NCBI RefSeq assembly: GCF_001411555.2
Contig: NC_049907.1
Location: 32,253,734-32,317,733 of the forward strand
DNA: 64,000 bases
DNA from: Juglans regia
Lineage: Eukaryota > Streptophyta > Magnoliopsida > Fagales > Juglandaceae
Direction: 5' to 3'
The notes beneath the pieces were generated by a model that saw only the letters and a program-made list of their open reading frames with translations, did no database searches and had not been told where the DNA came from. The position numbers and the translations under genes were made by a program. Position 1 is the first letter of the stretch, and each line of letters opens with the position of its first letter. Positions 44,674-54,992 of this stretch are shown one piece after another.

Positions 44674-47301
44674 ATGATGTCTCATAGACGTGACTCATCA
44701 CCAAAAGGTGTGGCAGATAACTCATCATTTGTGTTGCAAGCCATGCAACAACAGTTTGAGCGGTTGAACTTGGTGTTGGGTGAAGTGAGGCATAGTATGG
44801 ATAATCAAGAAGCAATGATTAGAAATCTGCAAGGTGAGAGAGATAGGAGGCGACGTGAGCCTAGAATTGAGAATGGGTATAAGAATGGAGAGTTTGGTGA
44901 GGATGAGGAAGGCTTAACATTTGAAGTTGGATTGGGTGGACATAGAGGAGTTAGGCATGGAAGAGACCTTAGGGCAAACTCAGGGGGTCGAGATAGAGTA
45001 GATAAGAACCTTCGAAACATCAAAATGAAAATACTATCATTCCAAGGTAGAACTGACCCTGAAATTTATTTAGAGTGGGAGAAAAGAATAGAGTTGGTGT
45101 TTGATTGTCATAATTACTCTGAGGAGAAGAAGGTGAAGTTGGCTGTAATTGAGTTCGCTGATTATGCGATTATTTGGTGGGATCAATTAGTATCCAATAG
45201 GAGGAGGAATTTTGAGAGGCCTATAGAAACATGGAGAGAGTTGAAAGCTATCATGAGGCGGAGATTTGTACCTAGCCACTGCTATAGAGACCTCTACCAA
45301 AAATTACAAAATCTTATACAGGAGTCTAGGAGTGTAGAGGACTACCATAAGGTGATGGAGGTGGCTATGATTCGGGCTAATGTAGTGGAGGATCGGGAGG
45401 CCACAATGAAAAGATTTTTGAGGGGGTTGAATAGGGAGATAGCGAATGTAGTTGAGTTGCAACATTATGAGGAGGTAGAGGACATGGTGCACATGGCTAT
45501 GAAGGTGGAGAGACGGCTAAAAGGAAAGGGTACAACAAGGTATACTTCGGTTTCTAGTACTACTTGGAAACTAAAGTGGGACAAAAATGATCAAGTTGTA
45601 GGAAAGGAGAAGACCGAACCACCAAAGGGAAAAGATTTGGGTGAGGCTGAAACCTCAAGAAAAAGTGAGAATGAGCTGAATAGTAAGAGTGAAAGTGAGA
45701 TTGTGCTAAAAAGCAAGAGTGAAGATGAGATTGAGAAGAAAAGAAACAGTGAGACCGAAATGAAGAAAGAGAGAAAAATGAGAGAGAAAAAAGAAGAGGG
45801 TGAGACTAAGACCTCAAGCAAAAGAGAGAATGAGTTGAAAAATAATTGTGAGGTCGAGAGTACAAAAAAAGATGAAGAAAAAGAGAGTGATAGAAAAAAA
45901 AAGAGTGAAAAGAAAAAAGAGTGTGAAAGGGAAAAAGAAAGTGAAAAAGAAAAAGAGAGTGGAAAGAAAAGAGAGTGTGAAGAAAGTGAGAGAAAAACAA
46001 AGAGAAAAGTGAGTTTTTATGCTAAGGCGAGTCTTAATCCTAACGAACTTGATGTATGTTTGCCTAGTATTGTTGTCTCTTTGTTGCAGGGATATGAGGT
46101 CGTGTTTCCAAGTGGTGTATTTAGTGGATTGCCACCTATTAGGGAGATAGAGCACTACATTGATTTTGTGCCAGGTGCGACAATTCCTACCCAACCTTTC
46201 TTTGAGGAACATAAGTCATTGACACACTTAAGGGGACAAGGTATGTTGTTGACTAGAATGCATGCTAAGTGGGAGGATTGTATTGAGATTTTTCCTCATG
46301 TATTCAAATACACACAAGGTATGGAAAATTTTGTGATTGACGCTTTAGCAAGAAGGTATGTCATTGTCTTCATTTTATATGCAAAATTGTTGAGACTTGA
46401 ATATGATAAGGAATTGCATGCTAATGATGATGAATTTGCTAGTGTGTATGGAACATGTGAGAAAGCATCATTTGGTAAGTTCTATAAACTAGATTGGTAC
46501 TTGTTTAGAAAGAATAGATTTTGTGTGCCTACTAGCGGTTTGCATAAGTTGCTTGTGTGTGATGGACATGCTGGTTTGTTGGGTGACCTTGGTGTAAGGA
46601 AGACTTTTGTTGTGTTGTGTGAACATTTTTCTGACTATCATTTGCCATTCAATGACGTGTTGCATGGACGTTTGTGGAAGTGTCATTTTTCATTCATTGA
46701 TGTGTTGCATGAACGTTTATGGGAGTATCATTTGCCATACATTGACCTGTTGCATGAACGTTTGTGGGACTATCATTTGCCCTTCATTGAGTTTGCATAT
46801 ATTTGGAGTAGTCATTCTGGTGTCAAGAAAATATTAGACATTTTGCATGAATATTTATGTTGGTCTAAGATGAAGAGAGATGTCAATTGTATTTGTGGCA
46901 GGTGCATTACATGCAGAAAGGCCAAATTTATACTTTTGCCACATGGGTTGCATACGCCCTTACCTATTCCTAGTGAGTCATGTGTAGACATATCTATGGA
47001 CTTTGTTTTGGGGCTGCCTAGGAAAGAAAGGAGTAGAAATTCTATTTTTGTGGTTATGAATGGATTTATAGAGTTTGCATATAACAGGACTATGCATACT
47101 ACCACTTTAGATTCTCCTTTTGAAATTGTTTATAGACTTAATCTATTTACTCCTTTAGATTTAATGTTTTTATCTGTTAACAACAGGAGTAGCTTGGATG
47201 GATGTTCTCAAATTCTTGAACAAATTAATGACAATGCATATGAAATCAATGATAATGTTATTAATATTTTTCCCTTTGATCCAGGTAGAGATTCGAGGTA
47301 G
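44674..47301 (+). CDS. Chimeric Gag/linker/RNase H-tail/integrase-fragment polyprotein of element C
   Basis: 875 codons from ATG 44674 (a second ATG follows at once). Numbering from 44635: gag about 25-310 (ILSFQGRTDPEIYLEWEKRI, 'MRRRFVPSH'), which looks complete except that the zinc knuckle is absent; a Lys/Glu/Ser linker about 330-455; pre-RT linker about 458-520 ending IPTQPF; then directly the RNase H end (EEHKSLTHLRGQGMLLTRMH). Protease and RT are gone. The integrase has half the zinc finger, four 45-bp repeats (46612-46791; unit VLHERLWEYHLPFID), then CGRCITCRKAK, one catalytic D ([10 protein letters not shown]), a jump over the other two catalytic residues to FIEFAYNR, and the C-terminal part. 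Only the gag part could plausibly work, packaging RNA alongside a helper. Confidence 0.88.
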   Translation: MMSHRRDSSPKGVADNSSFVLQAMQQQFERLNLVLGEVRHSMDNQEAMIRNLQGERDRRRREPRIENGYKNGEFGEDEEGLTFEVGLGGHRGVRHGRDLRANSGGRDRVDKNLRNIKMKILSFQGRTDPEIYLEWEKRIELVFDCHNYSEEKKVKLAVIEFADYAIIWWDQLVSNRRRNFERPIETWRELKAIMRRRFVPSHCYRDLYQKLQNLIQESRSVEDYHKVMEVAMIRANVVEDREATMKRFLRGLNREIANVVELQHYEEVEDMVHMAMKVERRLKGKGTTRYTSVSSTTWKLKWDKNDQVVGKEKTEPPKGKDLGEAETSRKSENELNSKSESEIVLKSKSEDEIEKKRNSETEMKKERKMREKKEEGETKTSSKRENELKNNCEVESTKKDEEKESDRKKKSEKKKECEREKESEKEKESGKKRECEESERKTKRKVSFYAKASLNPNELDVCLPSIVVSLLQGYEVVFPSGVFSGLPPIREIEHYIDFVPGATIPTQPFFEEHKSLTHLRGQGMLLTRMHAKWEDCIEIFPHVFKYTQGMENFVIDALARRYVIVFILYAKLLRLEYDKELHANDDEFASVYGTCEKASFGKFYKLDWYLFRKNRFCVPTSGLHKLLVCDGHAGLLGDLGVRKTFVVLCEHFSDYHLPFNDVLHGRLWKCHFSFIDVLHERLWEYHLPYIDLLHERLWDYHLPFIEFAYIWSSHSGVKKILDILHEYLCWSKMKRDVNCICGRCITCRKAKFILLPHGLHTPLPIPSESCVDISMDFVLGLPRKERSRNSIFVVMNGFIEFAYNRTMHTTTLDSPFEIVYRLNLFTPLDLMFLSVNNRSSLDGCSQILEQINDNAYEINDNVINIFPFDPGRDSR
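46612..46791 (+). repeat. 45-bp in-frame tandem repeat in the integrase of element C
   Basis: Four units of 45 bp (15 codons) begin at about 46612, 46657, 46702 and 46747. Related expansions occur in D at 49144-49423. Confidence 0.88.
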
Positions 47302-47310
47302 AATCCTTTT

Positions 47311-47324
47311 GAGGAGAGGGGGAA
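47311..47324 (+). other. Polypurine tract of element C
   Basis: GAGGAGAGGGGGAA directly before the 3' LTR. Confidence 0.9.
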
Positions 47325-48047
47325 TGATGGGAACCAAGGTGGGCCTAGTCTTAAAGATATGTTGCAAGTTCCAGATGAGCCGAATACAAGTTCAAGGGCT
47401 TAAATGATGAAGATTATGCTTTAATTCATTTCAAAAGCTATGGAAAGGGCAACAACATGACTTATAGGCTTTGCACACTTGAAGGCTTTCAACTTATTTA
47501 AATAATTTCAAGGACCTATTTTATTTGCTTAGAATAATTGGGTTTATGCCTATGTAAGGGCATGTTTGAAAAGTTATTATTTTATTGAACTAGGGTTAGG
47601 GTTACTGTAGCCTAGTTACTGTAGCGACATACTGTAGCCGCGGCACTGTTCACTCAGGGGTATTTTTGGAAGATGGGGTTTTATTTTATCTAGGGTTTTA
47701 ATTAGGTTTTGGTTTAAATACTCTTTGTAGCCTCATTTTCAGAAGTTTATGAAGTTTATGAAATTTGATGAATTTATTCATTGTGAGTTGAGTTTATCTC
47801 CTCTTGTTCTTAATTGAACTTTTGAACTTATCAAAGGTAAATCACAACCTTTGTGGCGTTCCTCCTTTGTAATCTGGGTTCTTGAGACGTGTTCTTCAAC
47901 GGGTCTAGATTTTAATATAATCTAGATTCTTGAAACGAGTTCTCATCGGGTCTAGGTTCTCCATCCATAGACTTGATTTTGGCTTTCTTGGGGAGTTTTC
48001 AAATTGATTATGGGTTCAAGGGAATTCATTCCCACGGGTTCATATCA
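47325..48047 (+). repeat. 3' LTR of element C
   Basis: 723 bp, a near-identical copy of the 5' LTR, ending CGGGTTCATATCA beside the TSD ACCCA. Confidence 0.93.
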
Positions 48048-48052
48048 ACCCA

Positions 48053-48822
48053 CAATCAATTTGAAAACTTCCCAAGAAAGCCAAAATCAAGCCAATGGAT
48101 GAAGAACCTAGACCCGATGAGAACTCGTTTCAAGAACCTAGATTATATTAAAATCTAGACCCGTTGAAGAACCCGTCTCAAGAACCCAGATTACAAAGGA
48201 GGAACGCCACAAAGGTTGTGATTTACCTTTGATAAGTTCAAAAGTTCAATTAAGAACAAGAGGAGTAAAACTCAACTCACAATGAATAAATTCATCAAAT
48301 TTCATAAACTTCATAAACTAATTAGAATGAGGCTACTTAGAATATTTAAAGCAAAACCTAATGAAACCCTAGCCAAAATAAACCCCCATCTTCCAAAAGT
48401 GCCCCGGGTGAACAGTGTCTCGGCTACACTGCCGCACTACAGTAACTCGTCTACAGTAACCCTAACCCTAGTTCAATAAAATAATAACTTTCCCAACACG
48501 CCCTTGCATAGGCCCCCCTTAAGTGCTTCTCATAATAAACTCAATTATTCTAAACTAATAAAAGAAGTTCTTTAAATGAATTAAATAAGTTGAAACCCTT
48601 CAAGAGCCCAAAGCCTTTAAGTCTTGTCGTTGCCCTCTTTCGTAGTTGATCAAATGAATAAAAACTGGATCTTCATCCTTCAAGCCCCATCTTGAATGTT
48701 GGGCTATTGCTAAACTTGTCCCAAGTGGATTGCATCAATCCTTGCATTGTCTCCTTGATCTTCTTGACCCATCTGGAAGTTGCAAATGATCTTTAAGACT
48801 AGGCCCATCTTGGATCTCATCA
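48053..48822 (-). repeat. 3' LTR of element D, main part
   Basis: Continues the LTR interrupted by C. It differs from the 5' LTR of D by about ten changes and one indel of about 27 bp near 48420-48447. The minus-strand start is TGATGAGATCC next to the polypurine tract. Confidence 0.9.
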
Positions 48823-50021
48823 TTCCCCCTCTCCTCAAAAGGATTCAACCTCGAATCTCCACTTGGATCAAAGGGAAAATGGTTAGTAACATTGAAAATA
48901 ATAGAAACAAGATAATTACCTAGAAGATCCATTAGATATGCATTTTCATTAATTTGTTCAAGAATTTGGAAAAGACCATCCAAGCTACTCCTGTCATCAA
49001 CAGGTAAAGATGTTAAATCTAAAGGAGTGAATGGATTAAGTCCATAAACAATTTCAAATGGTGAAAATTTAGTAGTAGCATGAACACTCCAATAATATGT
49101 AAACTCAATAAATGGTAAACAATACTCCCACAAATGTTCATGAAGCACATCTAAAGTCTTCCTCGAACCAAAATGACCACTCCAATATGAAAACTCAATT
49201 AATGGCAAATGATAGTCCCAAAAATGTTCATGAAGCACATCTAAAGTCTTCCTCGAACCAAAATGACCACTCCAATATGCAAACTCAATGAATGGCAAAT
49301 GATACTCCCACAAATGTTCATGCAATACATCAATGAATACCAAATGATACTTCCACAAACGTTCGTGTAACACGTCTTTGAATGGCAAATGATGTTCCCA
49401 CAAACAGTCATGCAACACAACAAAAATCTTCCTTATACCAAGGTTACCCAACAAACCACCATGTCCATCACACACAAGCAACTTATGCATAAAACTAGTA
49501 GGGACACAAAATCTATTCTTTCTAAACAAGTATCAATCTAGTTTATAGAACTTACCAAATGATGTTTTCTCACATGTTCCATACACACTAGCAAAGTCAT
49601 CATCATTAGCATGCAATTCCTTATCATATTCAAGTCTCAACAATTTTGCATCTAAAATGAAGATAAGAACATACCTTCTTGCTAAAGCATCAACCACAAA
49701 ATTTTCCATACCTTGTGTGTAATTTAATACACGAGGAAAAGTCTCAATACAATCCCCCCGCTTAGCACGCATTCTAGTCAACAACTTACCTTGTCCCTTT
49801 AAGTGTGTCAAGGACTCATGTTCTTCCAAGAAAGGTCGGTTAGGAATTGTCGCACCTGCCACAAAATCAATGTAGTGCTCTATCTCCCTAATAGGTGGCA
49901 ATCCACTAAATACACCACTAGGAAACACGACCTCAAATCCCTGCAACAAATAAACAACAACACTTGGCAAAGAGTCGTTAAATTCGTTAGCATAAAAGCT
50001 TGCCTTAGGATAAAAATTCAC
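48735..50021 (-). pseudogene. RNase H tail and repeat-expanded integrase of element D
   Basis: Frame-shifted relative to the upstream ORF. 50021-49533: pre-RT linker (FSGLPPIREIEHYIDFV), then a jump at IPNRPF to the RNase H end (EEHESLTHLKGQGKLLTRM, 'NFVVDALARRY'), then a stop. 49529-48735: integrase zinc-finger region (HKLLVCDGHGGLLGNLG), then repeated units of the form VLHE-LW-YHLPFI and a 90-bp duplication (49144-49323; GHFGSRKTLDVLHEH), then the C-terminal part ([20 protein letters not shown]). The RT core and the catalytic D,D,E residues are missing. Confidence 0.88.
48823..48836 (-). other. Polypurine tract of element D
   Basis: On the minus strand GAGGAGAGGGGGAA, identical to that of element C, directly before the LTR. 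Confidence 0.87.
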
Positions 50022-51175
50022 TTTTCTCTTTGTTTTTCTCTTACTTTCTTCACACTCCTTTTCTTTCCACTCTCTTTTTCTTTTTCACTCTCTTTTTCCC
50101 CTTCACACTCTTTTTTCTTTTCACTCTCTTTTTTTTTGTCACTCTCTTTTTCTTCATCTTTTTTTGTACTCTCGACCTTACAATTATTTTTCAACTCATT
50201 CTTTCTTTTGCTTGAGGTCTTAGTCTCACACTCTTCTTTTTTCTCTCTCATTTTTCTCTCTTTCTCCATTTCGGTCTCACTATTTCTTTTCTTCTCAATC
50301 TCATCTTCACTCTTGCTTTTCAGCTCAATCTCACTTTCACTTTCACTCTCACCTTCACTCTTGGTTTTCAGCTCATTCTCACTTTCACTCTTGCTTGTTT
50401 GCTCAATCTCCTTTTCACTTTTTCTTTTTTGATCACTCTCATTTTCACTCTTTCTGTTTTGAGCAACCTCACTTTTAAGCTTCAATTGATCCCCATGGAC
50501 CTGTGTTGGAGTTAAAGGAGCAAGTTTGATTGTTTTTCCATCTTTTTCAAAACTGTACATGTTCCTTAACCCATCATGGATCACCTTCCTATCATACTGC
50601 CATGACTTCCCCAACAAAATATGACTAGCATGCATAGGCACTACATCACAAAGCACCATATCCTGGTATTTCCCAATTGAAAAGGAAACTAGCACTTGCT
50701 TAGTTACCCTAACCTCCCCACAATCACTCAACCAGTGCAACATGTATGGTCTAGGGTGTTTCAAGGTACGTAAATTCAATTTCTCAACTAAAGTAGTGCT
50801 AGCCAAATTAATACAACTCCTCAAATCAATGATCATGCTACATACCTTGTTGTTGATGTAGCATCTAGTATGAAAAATATTCTCACTCTGCTGCTCTATA
50901 TCATCCATCTTAATTTTTGTATTGAGTGCATACCAGGTAACAAGAGAATCACCATACTCTTCATTCTCATACCCATTTTCAACACTAAACTCGGGACGCC
51001 TCCTATCTCTCTTGCCATGAAGATTTCTAATTACCACATCTTGATGATCCATCCTATCCCTCACTTCACCCAACACCAAGTTCAACTTCTCAAACTGTTG
51101 TTGCATGACTTGATACACAAAAGATGTGTTATCTACCATCTCCTTTGGTGATGAGTCACTCCTATGAGACATCAT
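50018..51175 (-). CDS. Gag-remnant/protease/charged-linker ORF of element D
   Basis: An intact frame of about 385 codons from ATG 51175. It has the gag N-terminus (QQQFEKLNLVLGEVRDRMD). After 'NEEYGDS' the gag core and zinc knuckle are deleted and the frame jumps to the protease region (ENIFHTRCYINNKVCSMIID). The active site reads DLRS instead of DGGS and is probably dead. The last 150 codons are a Lys/Glu/Ser repeat linker (KSENE-, KKKESEKK-). That such a chimera stays open is notable. Whether it is translated is unknown. Confidence 0.75.
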   Translation of the reverse strand: MMSHRSDSSPKEMVDNTSFVYQVMQQQFEKLNLVLGEVRDRMDHQDVVIRNLHGKRDRRRPEFSVENGYENEEYGDSLVTWYALNTKIKMDDIEQQSENIFHTRCYINNKVCSMIIDLRSCINLASTTLVEKLNLRTLKHPRPYMLHWLSDCGEVRVTKQVLVSFSIGKYQDMVLCDVVPMHASHILLGKSWQYDRKVIHDGLRNMYSFEKDGKTIKLAPLTPTQVHGDQLKLKSEVAQNRKSENESDQKRKSEKEIEQTSKSESENELKTKSEGESESESEIELKSKSEDEIEKKRNSETEMEKERKMREKKEECETKTSSKRKNELKNNCKVESTKKDEEKESDKKKESEKKKECEGEKESEKEKESGKKRSVKKVREKQREK

Positions 51176-51981
51176 AATATGCTGCACAAAAAGAATGTTA
51201 GTGGAAAACCTCACACACTCCCTTACGTGTTTACACTCAAATAATGACACTCCACTCGTGTGTAACTCTGAATTGGCTTTTTACTCGATAATAATCTCAC
51301 ACTCTCTTGCCTTTTACCTCAAGAGTTTTCCCACTCAAGTTTTTTAAAAACTAGTTGAACTAAATCAAGACAACACAGCCTTGTATTATTGCAACCAGTA
51401 ATATAGATCAAAGAAACAAGGAATGAATAAAATGACACGAGACTCAAGGAATTTATACGAGGGAAAGAGTAACTTATACCAGAAAGATGTAATCAGCTCC
51501 TATGATGATAAAAACTTAATCAACAAAATCTTTCTTTCTCATTGTTGAAACTATGTAGCAACTTTGAATATGCTACCTTCTCTTTTCTTCTTCATCTTTT
51601 TTTTTTTTTTTTTCAAATTTTCTTTTCTTTTCTTTTCCTTTCCTTTCTTTTCTTTTCTTTTCTTTTCACCAATTCAATCACAAATAGCAATATTCAATTG
51701 TGAAAAATCAAGCAATTGAATTCAAGCACGACAATGAAGTAGAAGAGAATCAATGGAACGACACTCCAAGCAACAGATAAACTTAGAGATGCAGGAAACC
51801 CTAGAATTTTGAAACCCTTGGTGATGCAAATTTCAGCCAAACCCAAAATCCTAAGAATTTTGGAAGCCTACTTTTTGTTTCTATTTTTTTTTTTTTTAGC
51901 AATCCTAGCACAATGAAGCCCTAGAATTAAATTAAAGGATGATATAATTAAAAGATAGAATCAGACCTGATTGGAAACCTT
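51176..51981 (-). other. 5' leader of element D
   Basis: Between primer site and gag start. 51595-51668 on the plus strand is a 'tttttctttt' microsatellite. Just upstream of the ATG the minus strand reads tttttgtgcag, which looks like a splice acceptor. No gene. Confidence 0.6.
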
Positions 51982-51994
51982 GCTCTGAATACCA
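51982..51994 (-). other. Primer binding site of element D
   Basis: On the minus strand TGGTATTCAGAGC, two bases from the LTR end, as in C and E. Confidence 0.82.
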
Positions 51995-51996
51995 AA

Positions 51997-52777
51997 TGAT
52001 ATGAACCCGTGGGAAAGGAATTCCCTTGAACCCACAATCAATTTGAAAACTTCCCAAGAAAGCCAAAATCAAGCCAATGGATGAAGAACCTAGACCCGAT
52101 GAGAACTCGTTTCAAGAACCTAGATTATATTAAAATCTAGACCCGTTGAAGAACCCGTCTCAAGAACCCAGATTACAAAGGAGGAACGCCACAAAGGTTG
52201 TGATTTACCTTTGATAAGTTCAAAAGTTCAATTAAGAACAAGAGGAGTAAAACTCAACTCACAATGAATAAATTCATCAAATTTCATAAACTTCATAAAC
52301 TGATTAGAATGAGGCTACATAGAATATTTAAAGCAAAACCTAATGAAACCCTAGCCAAAATAAACCCCCATATTCCAAAAGTGCCCCGGGTGAACAGTGC
52401 CTCGGCTACAGTAACCCTAACCCTAGTTCAATAAAATAAGAACTTTCCCAACACGCCCTTGCATAGGCCCCCCTTAAGTGCTTCTCATAATAAACTCAAT
52501 TATTCTAAACTAATAAAATAAGTTCTTTAAATGAATTAAATAAATTGAAACCCTTCAAGAGCCCAAAGCCTTTAAGTCTTGTCGTTGCCCTCTTTTGTAG
52601 TTGATCAAATGAATTAAAACTGGATCTTCATCCTTCAAACCCCATCTTGAATGTTGGGCTATTGCTAAACTTGTCCCAAGTGGATTGCATCAATCCTTGC
52701 ATTGTCTCCTTGATCTTCTTGACCCATCTGGAAGTTGCAAATGATCTTTAAGACTAGGCCCATCTCGGATCCCATCA
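51997..52777 (-). repeat. 5' LTR of element D
   Basis: 781 bp, from TGATATGAACCCG to ...GATCCCATCA on the plus strand, next to the TSD CCTCC (52778-52782). Confidence 0.92.
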
Positions 52778-52782
52778 CCTCC

Positions 52783-54306
52783 CCAACAAAATATGGCCCG
52801 CATGCATAGGCACAACATCACAAAGCACCTCATCCTGATACTTCCCAATAGAAAAAGTAACTAACACTTGTTTATCCATCCTAACCTCTCCACAATCCTT
52901 CAACCACTGCATTTTGTATGGTCTAGAGTGTTTTAAGGTTGGTAAATTCAATTTCTCAACCAAAGTAGTGCTAGCCACATTAGTACAACTCCCCCCATCA
53001 ATGATCATACTACATACCTTATTGTTGACATGGCATCTAGTATGGAAAATGTTCTCTCGCTATTGCTCTGCATCATCCACCTTAATTTGTGCATTGAGAG
53101 CATGCCTGGCAACAAGAGACTCACCTGTCACAGGGTATACCACTCTATCATCATCACTAGCATCAACCAACTCGGGCACCTTATCACTATCATCCTCACT
53201 CTCAATCATCACCTCCTCATTGTCACGCATAAACATCACCCTCCTATTTGGACATTGAGAAGCAATGTGCCCTGAATCCAAACACTTAAAACATTTAATA
53301 TCTCTATTTCGTGAAGGTTGAGATTCTACCTTGGGTTTGTTGCTAGTTCCCTCATCTTTTCCCTTAGGTGGTTCGGTCTTTCTCTTGGCTTCAGCTGGAT
53401 CATTCCTATCCCATTTTGATTTCCAAGTAGTGCTAGAAACCGAAGTGTACCTTGCTATCCCTTTTCTCTTTAATTGCCTCTCCACCTTCATAGCCATGTG
53501 CACCATGTCCACTATCTCCACATAATGCTGCAATTCAATTATATTGGTTATGTCCCTATTCAAACCGCTCAAAAATCTAGCCATGGTGGCCTCTCGGTCC
53601 TCCTCTACATTAGCCCGAATCATCGCCACCTCCATCTCCTTATGGTAATCCTCCACACTCCTAGACCTCTGTGTAAGATTTTGTAATTTCTGGTAAAGGT
53701 CTCTATAGTAATATGGCTAGGAACAAATCTCCGCCTCATGAGAGCTTTCAACTCTCCCCATGTCTCTATAGGCCTCTCATAATTCCTCCTCCTATTAGTC
53801 ACTAATTGATCCTACCAAATAATAGCATAATCAGTGAACTCAATTACCGCCAACTTCACTTTCTTCTCCTCAGAGTAATTATGGCAATCAAACACCAACT
53901 CTATTTTTTTCTCCCACTCTAGATAAACCTCAGGGTCAGTTCTACCTTGGAAAGATGGTATTTTTATTTTGATGCTACCAAGGTCTCTATCTACACCATC
54001 TCGAACCCTTAGATTCCCCTCAAGCCCTCTTTCATGCCTAACTCTTCTATTTCTACCCGACCCAACGTCAGATGCTAAGTCTTCCTCATCCTCACCATCT
54101 CCTTCATTCTCATACTGATTTTCAACTCTATGCTCATGTCGCCTCCCACCTTGTAGATTTCTAATCGCTGCTTCTTGATAATCCATCCTATCCCTCACTT
54201 CACCCAACACCAAGTTCAACCGCTCAAACTGTTGTTGCATGGCTTGCAACACAAATGATGAGTTATCTGCTCTCCCCCTTAGTGATGCGCTACTCCGATG
54301 AGACAT
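52783..54306 (-). pseudogene. gag and protease of element E
   Basis: On the minus strand from ATG 54306: gag with IKIPSFQGRTDPEVYLEWEK and a stop at about 53812. Frame-shifted gag continues (MRRRFVPSH, then 53656-53060) to a CCHC knuckle (CFKCLDSGHIASQC). After a stop at about 53060 the protease follows ([19 protein letters not shown]), ending at LLG (52783). Element D is inserted exactly there, and the remaining protease end is at 43077. Taking out D and one TSD copy makes the frame continuous, which confirms the insertion. Confidence 0.88.
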
Positions 54307-54977
54307 TATCAGGTGCTGCACAAAAGAATGTTAGTGGCAGAAAAAAGTAAACCTCACACACTCCCTTACGTGTTTACACTCGAATAATAACACTCCACTC
54401 GTGTTTCACTCTTAATTGGCTTTTTTTTCCGATAATAGTCTCACACTCTCTTGCCTTTTACCTCAAGAGTTTTCCCACTCAAGTTCTTTAAGAACTAATT
54501 GACTCAATCAAGACAAAGCAACCTTAGTTTATCCCAACTAGTAATTAGGTCCAAGAAACAAGAACAAGAGAAACACAGAATGAATGAAAGAAAAAAAAAA
54601 GGGCACGTGAATCAAGGAAATTATACGAATGAAACAGTAACTATAAGACAAGATACCAACTAGAATAATGTATGCACCCCCTTTGATGATATGGCTCAAG
54701 AAAAAAAAATCTCGAATTTTGTTTCTTTTTTTTTTTCTTTTTCACGATTTTTTTTTTTCTTTTCCTTTCTTTTTTTAGGGCAAGTGATATACGGCAACCC
54801 CTAGAACATTTGATCACAATCAAGAATAAGCAGTTCAGAAAACCCTAACAATAGTGAAGAAATCTGCTAGCCACCACTATTTTTTTTTTTTTTTTTGTAA
54901 TCAATCCTAGAACAATGAAGCCCTAGAATTAAATATGCAAGAAATAAAAGATAGAATAAGACCTGATTGGAAACCTT
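54307..54977 (-). other. 5' leader of element E
   Basis: Between primer site and gag. On the plus strand it is pyrimidine-rich with poly-T runs (54720-54780, 54880-54897). The same kind of leader is present in C and D. No gene. Confidence 0.6.
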
Positions 54978-54990
54978 GCTCTGAATACCA
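54978..54990 (-). other. Primer binding site of element E
   Basis: On the minus strand TGGTATTCAGAGC, the initiator tRNA-Met site with one extra T. The identical variant is seen in C and D. It lies two bases from the LTR end. Confidence 0.8.
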
Positions 54991-54992
54991 AA

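Larger units (their letters stand above)
43121..48047 (+). mobile_element. Element C: complete RT-less CRM-derived non-autonomous retrotransposon
   Basis: Flanked by ACCCA (43116-43120 and 48048-48052) inside the 3' LTR of D. LTRs of 722 and 723 bp differ at about ten sites by eye, so it is a recent insertion. Primer site, leader, one 876-codon ORF, polypurine tract and both LTRs are intact, but the ORF has no protease or RT. It is the innermost and youngest layer of the nest. Confidence 0.95.
43083..52777 (-). mobile_element. Element D: RT-less CRM-derived non-autonomous retrotransposon, split by C
   Basis: Flanked by CCTCC (43078-43082 and 52778-52782) inside the protease of element E. Minus-strand order: 5' LTR (51997-52777), primer site, short gag remnant plus protease, charged linker, RNase H tail, rearranged integrase, polypurine tract, 3' LTR (48822-48053 plus 43120-43083, interrupted by C). 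RT and most of RNase H are absent, with the same junction as in C. It must have been copied by enzymes supplied in trans. Confidence 0.93.

Noticed and set aside
45591..46212. Minus-strand frames rich in F, S and L over the ORF of element C
   Set aside because: They are the antisense of the purine-rich Lys/Glu linker.
49803..50432. 209-codon plus-strand frame over element D
   Set aside because: Antisense of the pre-RT linker and Lys/Glu linker; hydrophobic look is a reading artefact.
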